Assembly (NCBI RefSeq): GCF_033115175.1
Contig: NC_084844.1
Span: 32,149,885 to 32,213,884, forward strand
Length of the DNA stretch: 64,000 bases
Direction of reading: 5' to 3'
Source of the DNA: Lepus europaeus
Taxonomy: Eukaryota; Chordata; Mammalia; Lagomorpha; Leporidae
The translations under genes and the position numbers were made by a program. This document shows, in pieces, positions 47,963 to 57,132 of this stretch. Within the stretch, counting starts at the first letter, position 1; every line of letters begins with the position of its first letter. The notes below the pieces were generated by a model. The model was not told the DNA's origin. It saw nothing but the letters and a program-made list of their open reading frames with translations, and did not search any database.

Positions 47963-48240
47963 GAGGGTCGGAGAGCGGCGCGAAGGCGTGGGGTGGGCTC
48001 AGGCGCCCAGCACTGGAACTTCCCGCGCGCCCTTACGCCCACCTGTGGGTCGCTCTGCGGTGAGTGCCCGCGGGCTGGGGATCCTCGTGCCGTGCCGTCT
48101 GGCTCCCGCACAGCCTTGCGTCCACCATCAGGGTGGGGTCTCACTATTTCTTCCCGCCTTTCTGTGTCTGTCTCCCTTTCTGTCTCTCGCCTCCTTTCTC
48201 TCCTGTCTTCAGCTTTCTTGCCTCCTTTCCTTCTGAGAGA

Positions 48241-48472
48241 TAGGGGCCGTTTAGCGAGTGGTGAAGACAACCGTGTCCCACGTTGGCGACCCTGGGCTCC
48301 ACTCCTGGCTCTGGCTTTGGCTCCTGACTCCAGCTTCCTGGCAGTGCAGGCCCTGTTAGGCAGCGAGTGATGGTCCCTGCCACCCACGTGGAAGACCTGG
48401 CTGGGGTTCCCAGCTCCTGGTTCCAGCCCCTGTGGGTCATTCAGCATTTAATCAGCACACGGGAGCTCTTTT
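48241..48472 (+). mobile_element. diverged C-SINE relative
   Basis: taggggccgtttagcgagtgg head, ggctcctgactccagcttcc core, preceded by a CT-rich block at 48150-48235. Confidence 0.6.
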
Positions 48473-49229
48473 CTCTGTGCAAACAAGAGTTAGAAAGCAC
48501 AAGTAAAAACAACAGTAGAACTGTTTAAATGAGACTGCCTTATTTTCTTCCCTATTATTCCACCTGTTACCCTCACCCAACTCTCCCCCTATGAACATGC
48601 AGTCCCTGGAGACTGGTGCCAGTGGCCACAGCTTCAGACTGGAACCGGATGACTTCCCTCTAGTGTACAATACAGCATGCTTTATTTGGAATTCCCATTC
48701 CTACTTGCCTGGGGCTTGGGGGAACCCAAACTTAACAAGTGTTTTGTCTCACACACACAGAACATTGGAACCTAAGCTCTTTTTTGGAACCTAAGCTCTT
48801 TTTTCCTGAAAATCGCTTTGTTAGACTTCTTTCCTTATTTTAGCTGTTTCCCACCTCCCTGGACCGGGCGCAGGAAATGTGGTTGCACAGGAAGCCGGAG
48901 GTGTTCTAGAGGGGATAGGACAGGGGGAGGAGACAGCTGGAGTTTGCCCTGGAGCCAGGTTGGAGCTGTCATCGCCATCGTGACTGATACTTAGGGTTTC
49001 CTGCCATGAGCTACACCAGTCTTGCTGTACCATCTTATAATCCAGACCAACCCTCCAGGCCAGTGTCAGTATGTCCAGCCTACAGACGAGGACCCCACGA
49101 CCATCCCAGGCCTGGGACTCCAGCTCAGGACTGCTGAACTCAGCATTCCAACCCCTGGCTTCCCCGAAATCCCCCCCTTTGTTCTCTTTTTGTTTTGTTG
49201 TTGTTTGAAGGCAAAGGAGAAAGACAGAA
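48473..49229. other. intergenic upstream of TRIM25
   Basis: No gene or clear repeat. A short tandem copy of ggaacctaagctctttttt lies at 48767-48803. Confidence 0.45.
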
Positions 49230-50560
49230 GGAGGGGGGAGGCAGGAAGGGAAGAATGGAGAGGGTCCAGGAACAGAAAGCCATGCAGAGCCCTTTAACCA
49301 GTTATCATGAGGGAGGTGGCCGGGGACTCAGGCCGGAATGTGAAATGCACTTTCCCGGGGGAGAGGGCTAGAAGGGCTGCTTAGAAAATGGAGATGACCA
49401 GAGGGCCACACCTTACGCTCATGCGTCCATGCAGTGTTTATGGACACCTACCATGCAGCAGACCAGTGCTGAAGGAGGGCATGGGAGTCGGCCATTGGCC
49501 TGCCTTCTCATGCCGTGCCAGGAGCACCTTTTGGGTGGGGGCACCGTGGGCACGAATGAAGCACACGCAGCAGGAATGGGCACCACACATGTTAGCCCTT
49601 GCCACGGGCTTCCAGAGGGCCAGGGACTGCCCCTGGGCTGGAGGCTGTGCGATGATCAGGAACCCAGAACAGTGTCCTCAAGCCAAAGGTGACCCCGTTG
49701 GTCACAAGGGAGCTATGTGGCCCAGACTAGCACATGGCTGGCAGTGTTAGGCAGATTCCCACTGTGCTGGAGCTTGGGAGAGCAGAGTGATAAACCTCCT
49801 TTGCCTGCAGATACAATCTGCCTTTTATTCCCACCAGTACCACCCTCGTGGAATTGAAATTCAGACTGTGGCTGTGGCTCTAGCATCCAACTTTGAGTCC
49901 TCAGCCCCGTGGGAAGGTCATCGGTTCTTGCTCCTGTTTGAAGGACGGCCTGGGAAGTCTAAGTGACAGAGGACGTCCACTGTCCAGAGATGGGGAAGGG
50001 CCCGGGATGGAGGCCTCCTGACCTCAGGTGCTCCAGTGTGGGAAAGACCATGGTGTCCACCTCCCACACCATGAGCCTACTCTTAACCCTAAGTGTAGAG
50101 TCTAAGAGTTCTTACTTTCTCCATAATGGCTATGATTATATTTTATTGAGGTACTCTTGATTATTTAAGCATGTTTCTTTCTAGCAAGTGATCCTGTTTC
50201 TTCTATATTTGGATAATGTGATGAATAAGCAGGTAGAACATCAAACCAATCGTGCATTCCTGGAATAACCCCTGGTCCTGGTGTGTCACCATTTCCCACA
50301 CTGCTGGATTGGATTTGCTGCTCTTTGGTTAAGGGCGGTTTCAGCTGCTCATGAGGGGCAGGGGTCTCTCATTTTCTTGCCTTTCTCAGGTTTTGCCATC
50401 AAGGTCATGCAGCCTTCAGAGAAATCATTTGGGAACTGTTCTTTCATTTACTGTCTCAGGGCGTGTGTGAATTTTGATCCTATTTCCTCCTTAAATGTTT
50501 GATAGAATGCACTGTTAAAAAACTGATGGCAGGAGTTTTTTCATGTGGAGGTTTAAAATT
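49230..50560 (-). repeat. arm 2 of the large inverted duplication
   Basis: Reverse complement of arm 1 (19425-21225). Core 49570-50409 pairs with 20430-19588. Lacks the C-SINE present in arm 1 and has a small deletion next to 49570. L1-like antisense sequence continues beyond the arm to about 50,705. Confidence 0.85.
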
Positions 50561-50705
50561 ATTAATTCAATTTCTTTAACTCTTAAAGAAATATTCAGAC
50601 TTTTTATGTCTTCTTGTGTCAGTTTTTGGCAAGTTGTGTTTTCAAGGAATTTGTCCCATTTCCTCTAAATTAGTGAGTTTATTGCCAGAAAGGTGTTTGT
50701 AATCA
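50160..50705 (-). mobile_element. L1 ORF2 fragment, antisense
   Basis: gatgaataagcaggtagaac, gtttgatagaatgcac and tttcaaggaatttgtcccat correspond to reversed L1 reverse transcriptase sequence. The first part is shared with arm 1. Confidence 0.65.
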
Positions 50706-50732
50706 GACCATATCATCAGTTGCCCTTTTTAA

Positions 50733-51068
50733 TTTTTTTTTTTTTTTTTTTTTGACAGGCAGAGTGGATAGTGAGAGAGAGAGACAGAGAGAAAGGTCTT
50801 CCTTTTTGCCGTTGGTTCACCCTCCAATGGCCGCTGCGGCTGGCGCTGCGCCGATCCCAAGGCAGGAGCCAGGTGCTTTTCCTGGTCTCCCATGGGGTGC
50901 AGGGCCCAAGGACTTGGGCCATCCTCCACTGCCTTCCCGGGCCATAGCAGAGAGCTGGCCTGGAAGAGGGGCAACCGGGATAGAATCCGGCGCCCCAACC
51001 AGGACTAGAACCCGGTGTGCTGGCGCCACAAGGCGGACGATTAGCCTGTTAAGCCACGGCGCTGGCCC
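50733..51068 (-). mobile_element. C-SINE (CTGTCAAAA subfamily)
   Basis: T-run at 50733-50752, tgacaggcagagtggatagtg, full core, head ccacggcgctggccc. Confidence 0.9.
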
Positions 51069-51079
51069 AAATTTTTTAA

Positions 51080-51345
51080 GTTGAGAAGTAATTCATATCC
51101 CATAAACTCACCCCTTAGGGAGAGTGGACAACTCAGCATGTTTCAGTATATTCAGAAGGTTGTACAACCATCATTACTAAGTCCAGAACATTTACATCAC
51201 CCCAAAGAAACTACCTACAAGCAACCACTCCCCATTCCCCCTGGGCCCCAGCCCCTGGAAGTGAGTAAACCACCTCTGTCAATATGTTCGTCTGCCTCTG
51301 GCTTACTTTGCGGAGCATGTTTCCAAGGTTCCTCCATGTTGTAAC
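51080..51345. mobile_element. old L1-related sequence
   Basis: gtacaaccatcattactaag, cagaacatttacatcacccc, actccccattccccc and ggttcctccatgttgtaac are in the order seen in old L1 sequences. Orientation not certain. Confidence 0.5.
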
Positions 51346-51409
51346 TTTTTTTTTTTTTTGTAATGGAGAACATTATTACTGCTCATAGTTTTGTTATTTA
51401 TTTTTCTTT

Positions 51410-52081
51410 TTAAAAAGATTTATTTCCTTATTTCAAAGGCAGTGTTTGGGGCCGGCACTGTGGCTCAACGGATTAATGCCCTGGCCTGAAGTGCCAGCAT
51501 CCCATACAGACGCCGGTTCAAGACCCAGCTGCTCCACTTCTGATCCAGCTCTCTGCTATGCCCTGGGAAAGCAGTGCATACATGGCCCAACTGCTTGGGC
51601 CCCTGCACCCATTTGGGAGACCAAGAGGAAGATCCTGGCTCCTGGCTTTGGATCAGTGCAGTTCTGGCTGTTGCAGCCAACTGGGGAGTGAACCATCAGA
51701 TGGAAGACTTCTCTCTCTGCCTCTCCTCTCTCTGTGTAACTCTTTCAAATAAATAAATAAATATTTAAAAAGAAAAAAGAAAAAGAAAGAAAGGCAGTGT
51801 TACAGAGAGGGACAGAAAGAAAGATCTTTGAACCACTGGTTCATTCAAATGGCTGCAACTGCCGAAGTGGGCTGGTCCAAAACCAGGAGCCAGGAGCTTC
51901 TTTTGGATCTCCTTCATGGGCGAAGAGGCCTTAGAACTTGGGCGATCTTCCACTGCTTTCCCAGGCTACCAGCAGGGCACTGGATCAAAAGTAGAGCAGC
52001 TGGGACTCAAACCAGTGCCCATATGGGATGCTGGCATCACAGGTGGTGGCTTTACCCATCACACCACTGTGCCAGCCCCTG
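51410..52081 (-). mobile_element. C-SINE split by a second C-SINE
   Basis: Reverse tail aagatttatttccttatttc at 51414-51434, then a + SINE, then the rest of the reverse core from 51802 to tgtgccagcccc. The interrupted copy must be older. Confidence 0.87.
51447..51789 (+). mobile_element. C-SINE nested in another C-SINE
   Basis: Head ggggccggcactgtggctc, tail ttcaaataaataaataaat. Perfect 12-bp target duplication aaaggcagtgtt at 51435-51446 and 51790-51801, taken from the host SINE. Confidence 0.93.
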
Positions 52082-52169
52082 GACTCATTTCTATTCCATT
52101 TATCTATATCCTTATGCCAGTACCAGTCTTTCTTACTATATCTATATGACGCTTTAAAATCCCAAAGTG

Positions 52170-52487
52170 GGGGCTGGCGCTGTGGCATAGTGGGTAAAGC
52201 CGCTGCCTGCAGAGCCGGCATCACATATGGGCACCAGTTTGAGTCCCGGCTGCTCCACTTCTGATCCAGCTCTCTCTGCTATGGCCTGGGTAAGCAGTGG
52301 AAGATGGCCCAAGTCCTTGGGCTCCTGCACCATGCGGGAGACCTGGACCCCTCCAGGTCCTGTCTTCAGATTGGCACAGCTCCAGCTGTTGCGGCCAATT
52401 GGAGAGTGAACCAGCGGATGGAAGACCTCTTTTTCTCTGTGTAACTCTTTCAAATAAATAAATAAATAAATCTTTTTTTTTTTTTAC
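52170..52487 (+). mobile_element. C-SINE inserted in L1
   Basis: Head ggggctggcgctgtggcat, tail ttcaaataaataaataaat. Target duplication aaatcccaaagtg (52157-52169) and aaatcacaaagtg (52488-52500). Confidence 0.92.
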
Positions 52488-52837
52488 AAATCACAAAGTG
52501 TGAGCCTTCCAACTTTTTCAAAATTATTTTAAGTTAATTATATTTTAATTATATATTTTAACTATTTATTCTGAGTCCCTGTATTTCCATATGAATTTTG
52601 TTATCAACTCATCAATTTCTCCAAAAATTCTAGCTCAGATTTTGATAGGGATGATGTTGAATATATGTGTCAATTTCAGGAATATTATCATTTTAACAGT
52701 ATTACAATTTTTAAAAATTTACAACATATATTTCTTACACTTATTTTGTTGTTGTTTTTTTTTTTTCCTAAGAATTACATTCATTTTGGTGCTGTTATAA
52801 TGGAATTGTTTCTTCTTTTTTAGATTTTTCATTTCAA

Positions 52838-53118
52838 GGGGCCAAAATTGTGATGCAGGTTAAGCCAACGCCTGCAACACTGGTATCCAGTGAGTTCCAT
52901 TTCAAGTCCCAGCTGCTCCATGTCTGATCCAGCTCCTTGCTAACAGCCTGGGAAAGCAGCGGAAGATGGCACAAGTGCTTAGGCCCCTGCCACCCATGTG
53001 AGGGATCCATATGGAATTCCAGGCTCCTGACTTCTGCCTGGCCTAGCTTCAGGCCACTGTGGCTATTTGGGGAGTGAACTAGCAGATGGAAAATTTCTCT
53101 CTGCAACCTGCCTTTCAA
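52838..53118 (+). mobile_element. C-SINE, first half of an inverted pair
   Basis: Head aaggggccaaaattgtgatgc, 3' end cctgcctttcaaact. Its CT tract is reduced to a few bases. Confidence 0.8.
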
Positions 53119-53346
53119 ACTGAAATGGCTGGGCCAGGTCAAAGCCAGGAGCCAGGAACTCCATTCTGGTCTGTTCTCCCACATGGGTGGCAGGGACCCA
53201 AGAACTTGGGTCATCTGTTGCTGCTTTCCCAGGCACATTAGCAGAGAACTGGATAGGAAGTGGAGCAGCCAGGACACAATCCGGCACTCATACAGGATGC
53301 CAGCAGCACAGGCAGCACATTAACCCACTGCACCCCAAAAGTGGCC
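53119..53346 (-). mobile_element. C-SINE, second half of an inverted pair
   Basis: Starts directly in the core (gaaatggctgggccagg) without its own tail, ends ccccaaaagtggcccc. With 52838 it forms an almost spacer-free hairpin. Confidence 0.78.
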
Positions 53347-53738
53347 CCTAAATCTTTTAAAAAATTAACAATTTTTCATTTCTGTTGTATACAAATGCAA
53401 TTGATCTCTCAAAAATCCAGCACAATGCCGAATGTAAATGGCAACAGCAAACATCCTTGTCTTATTCCTGACCTTGGAAGAAAAGCTTTCACCCTTCAGT
53501 CATTGCTTGATGTTAGCTAGGAGGTTTTCAGAGATGTCCTCAAGTCCCAGAGTGTGTTTATCATGACAGGGAGTTTGCCAGTGCTTTTTCTGTTTCTATT
53601 TAGGTTTTGTTCCCTACTGAAATGGTAAAAGTATACTGATTGATTTCCATATACGTCTCCCTTGGTCACAGATTATAGGTTGTGAGACTCAGTTCGCTAC
53701 TGTTTTGTAAAGAATTTTTGTGTCTGTATTCATTAGGG

Positions 53739-53753
53739 ACACTAGGGGGCACT
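53739..53753 (+). promoter_or_regulatory. CTCF-like motif within L1 sequence
   Basis: ACACTAGGGGGCACT is one mismatch from the 14-bp core CCASYAGRKGGCRS. It lies inside antisense L1 sequence. Confidence 0.35.
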
Positions 53754-54041
53754 TTCCTTGTGACATCTTTGGGTAATACTGGCCTCAAAGAATGAGCTAG
53801 GAGCTCTCCCTGCTCTTTCAAAAGGTCCTGCCAGTCTGTGAAGGTTTAATGTTTGGTAGAGTTCACCAGTGAAGTCACGTGGTCCTGCGCACTTCTGGGG
53901 CAGATTTTGATGACTAACTCAATGTCTTTACTTGGTATAGGCCTGTTCAGATTTTCTATCTTTTTAAGCTAGTTTTGGTAGCTTGAGTTTCTAGGAATGA
54001 GTCCATTTACTCTATTTGTTGGCATGCAATTATTCATAGCA

Positions 54042-54500
54042 CAGCAGTTCCTCCCTAGCCCCTAACTGCACTTCAAGAATATTAAATGGGCCATTCCAAA
54101 AATAAGCGATTCATAAGTTGTAAATCGGGTGCCCATGTGTAGCACGGAATCTCAGCAGTCCCACCCTTTCTGCCCAGGGTACAAATCACCCCTTGGTCCA
54201 GTGCAATCATGCAGTCCATGTCAGCCACTCAGATGGCGGCAGTGTTGGTTATCAGACTGACTGTCATGGTATTGCAGTGCTTGTGTTCAAGTAACTCTAT
54301 TCACTGACTAATGGCCCCCAAATGCAAGAGTAGGGATGCTGGAGATTTGGAAATGCCAAGAAAACCATTAGAGGGCTTCCTTTAAGTGAAAAGGTGCAAG
54401 TTCTCCATGAACAGGAGAAAACACAGGGTTTGGCAATATCCAGTTTCAGGCATCCACTGGGGGTCTTGGAAGTATCCTCCCCAGACAAGGGAGGTCACTG
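54042..54500 (+). mobile_element. Tigger-type (pogo superfamily) DNA transposon, internally deleted
   Basis: Ends cagcagttcctccctagcc and ggcaatatcc...agggaggtcactg are diverged terminal inverted repeats. At 54311 a relic of the transposase start reads MAPKCKSRDAGDLEMPRK and then decays. Upstream, gttatcagactgactgtc and gcagtgcttgtgttcaag match the Tigger leader as I recall it. The rest of the transposase gene is missing. Confidence 0.75.
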
Positions 54501-54509
54501 TAATTCAGT

Positions 54510-55080
54510 TACCACCACAGTGTCCAAGATGAGAGGACAGCAAAGAAGAGAACAGTGACGTCAGGGACGTGCTGAAGAGAGCTGGAGGGTTTCCCCACAG
54601 GGAGAAAGGCACGGCGGGACACGGCCTGAGCAAGTCAGGGTCAGTCTTTCTGTTGGGAGTTGGTGCAGTTTACAATGGTGAGGAGACACTGAAGATGGAC
54701 CAGGGTGAGTCGTGGGGCAGCAGGGGGTTACGCCAGAAGGTTCAGGTTCCCAAGGATAACGGCAGTGGACAGGAGGGAATGTGAGGCAGGTGCCCTGCTC
54801 TTGCCTACACTCCAGGCCAGGACAAACTCCACAACATCCTGGGGACACAGAAAGCTGCTCTGAGGCTACACCACACTCTCCCTCTGCCAGCTGGGGGATC
54901 TTTGGCAAGTCGGCACTCAGCACGGGGTTGAGAAGGGTTGGAAGAACTACTTCTCTAAACCCATAGAACAATCCTATAGTATCAGCAGCTGGTATTTGAG
55001 TATTTCCCATTTTCCTCATCTAGAAGTGAGCTTCTGGACCACCAGCTCAGGAACAGTGTAACAAGATCCCTGGCACATAC
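54510..55080. other. intergenic, nothing recognised
   Basis: Between the Tigger element and a SINE relative. A 152-codon reverse frame (54561-55019) shows no conserved domain. Confidence 0.4.
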
Positions 55081-55081
55081 T

Positions 55082-55385
55082 TCTTTTTATTTATTTTTCT
55101 TTGACAGGCAGAGACAGCCAGCCAGCCAGCCAGCATTCCCATTTGCTGGTTTACTCCCCAAATGCTCGCAATGGCTGGGTCTGATCAGGTTGAAGCCGGA
55201 AGCCAAGAATGCAGTCCAGGTCTCCTCTGTGAGTGGCAGGGAATCAACTACCTGAGCCACACCACTGCTTCGTGGGGTCTGCACAGCAGGGGGCTAGAGT
55301 CAGGAGCCAGAGCTGCAAGTCAGACCCAGGCATGCCTGGGTATGATGCATGGTGCAGGCATCTTAACTGCAAGGCCAAACGCTCA
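55082..55385 (-). mobile_element. diverged C-SINE relative
   Basis: Reverse tail ttatttatttttctttgacagg, then a (CAGC)5 block at 55115-55134, core with gctggtttactccccaaatgc, end near aaggccaaacgctca. Confidence 0.65.
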
Positions 55386-56159
55386 TCCCTGCGTGTACCT
55401 CTCATGCAACACCTGCATTTCCCTCTCCCCTCTTCTCTCAGTGCTGGTATACGGTATTGTTTAGACTCCCAGTCCAAAGAGAATACAACCCTGAGCCCTT
55501 GATCTCAAGCAGTGAGAAATGCATTTGCATCTCCTGGTGATCCAGGACACAGGTGATTCTCTGAATGAAGTGTGAGAACTATATAGCAAACCTCAGTGTT
55601 TTGGGTGTGATGCACTTTTTATTTCCCTGAACTACTGTATTTTATTTTTTCAAAAAGCTGGTCATGGCCCCTAAATGGGTTTTCTGACCCTCCTAGTGGA
55701 CTCTTCATAGTTTGAAAAACATTGCGACAGAAGGAAAAGGTAACACACACGCTGACCTTCACCTGAGGAAAACCCGCCCTCAGGCCAGCACTTCCTTTGC
55801 TATAGCCATGTCCACCAGTGCCCTGAATTCGTCTTCCAAACCCTTCCAAATCCTGTGCTCCATGGAACCCCAGTGCCAAGACCCCACCATTCACATGAAT
55901 CTCACTCTTTCTGGGGTACCCTTCCATTATAAACCAACAAACCCAATTCTCATACACATGCATGCCGAGCAAATTAAACCGTGACGTCATCTTCACTGGA
56001 CCCATGGCTCCCAGATCTGAAGAACGCCACTCGCCCAAACCCTGCAATGCCAGACTCTTGGTCAAAGCAGAGCTTGTTAGAGAAAATCACAACCTACAGC
56101 ACTACTGTAGAACAGGAGCGCAAGCTGCAACGCGCAACTCAACACGAGGACCCAGCACG
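55386..56159. other. intergenic, 3' of COIL
   Basis: No repeat or gene assigned. A 148-codon reverse frame (55619-56065) lies downstream of the COIL poly(A) signal and shows no known motif. Confidence 0.4.
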
Positions 56160-57042
56160 GACTTTCAGTTCAATATGATTTTATTTAAAAATTTGCAAAG
56201 CTGAAGGAGGGATATGATCTTTTGTTAAAAGAAAGCAATTTTTACAGCATATATTCAGCCTTTCTAGCTTTGTGTTGAATAGTAACAGCAAAGGAAGTTT
56301 CCGTTTCTGATCCTCACTGCGGCACCTGAGCCAGGCACTTGGCGTCTTGCAGCAGGGGCCACCACCTGCTCTGTGGTTCAGTGAGTCCTCTCTCCAGGTG
56401 GAACGCCGTTCTCCTCTAGGCACACACCCGGGCTCTGATTTTCACTGCTCTACACAGGGCCCCGAGAATCCTTCATTTACATTTGGGAAAAATGAAAAGG
56501 ATTCCTTCACTCATTGTCTATAACAAACCCAACTAACTACTTGTGAATTCTCAACCATTTCAAGTATAAAATACTTGGAATTTATAAGATGTTCCACATT
56601 TAATGGAACAACTCAAATGTTAAAAAATTAGGTCAAGTAACACGCTTCAATACTTTAGAATGTTACTTAACAAAACTTATTGAGACAAGATATGCAGCAC
56701 GTTGTTGTACTTGGTATTACCAACTCCTATTGAGGACTGCTAGTTGATGGTCAAAAAAATAGAGAAAGAAGAAACCATACACATTGGATGACAACAATGC
56801 CTGCAGGGAATGTTGTGTCTGGAACTTTGTTAACCAAAATTAACCTGGGGGACAAAAAAGGAAGGCCTACAATACCAACACCCATGTTACTTATATGATG
56901 AGGTAGATTTTTTTTTTCATATACAGTGAAGATAACAAAAAAAATCCATACAACTTTCAAATCCTCACTTTTTTTTTTTTTTAAATTTCAGGTTATAGCC
57001 ACTTTCACAAACAAGACATTTATAGACTAACAAGTGGAGAGG
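56160..57042 (-). other. COIL: COIL 3'UTR
   Basis: About 880 nt, AT-rich and free of recognisable SINEs, ending at the AATAAA on the - strand at 56185-56180. The length fits the compact human 3'UTR. Confidence 0.75.
56180..56185 (-). terminator. COIL: poly(A) signal of COIL
   Basis: The - strand reads aaataaaatc. It is the first canonical hexamer that gives a UTR of the expected size. Confidence 0.7.
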
Positions 57043-57132
57043 TCATACTCTGACAAGTTCTGAACGCAAGGTGTTACTTGCAGGTTCAATAATCAGCCTT
57101 GGATCAATCAACTCTCTCCAAAAAACGGTGAT
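57043..57132 (-). CDS. COIL: COIL last coding exon and stop
   Basis: 29 residues plus TGA (57045-57043). It begins [16 protein letters not shown], then a diverged tail [13 protein letters not shown]. The acceptor is ttcctcag. Confidence 0.95.
   Translation of the reverse strand: MTVFWRELIDPRLIIEPASNTLRSELVRV

Larger units (their letters stand above)
47180..48070 (-). promoter_or_regulatory. TRIM25: CpG island and promoter of TRIM25
   Basis: Dense CpG and high GC across exon 1 and about 300 bp upstream of the start codon at 47773, falling off sharply past 48,120. No TATA box is obvious, which fits a CpG-island promoter with dispersed starts. It contains an IRF-type site and a CTCF-like motif. 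Confidence 0.75.
52082..54020 (-). mobile_element. long antisense L1M ORF2 region broken by SINEs
   Basis: attccatttatctatatcc, gccagtaccagtcttt, gagccttccaactttttc, atttccatatgaattttg, ggtaatactggcctcaaag and atttactctatttgttgg follow reversed L1 ORF2 order. Interrupted at 52170-52487 and 52838-53346 by C-SINEs. Confidence 0.75.
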
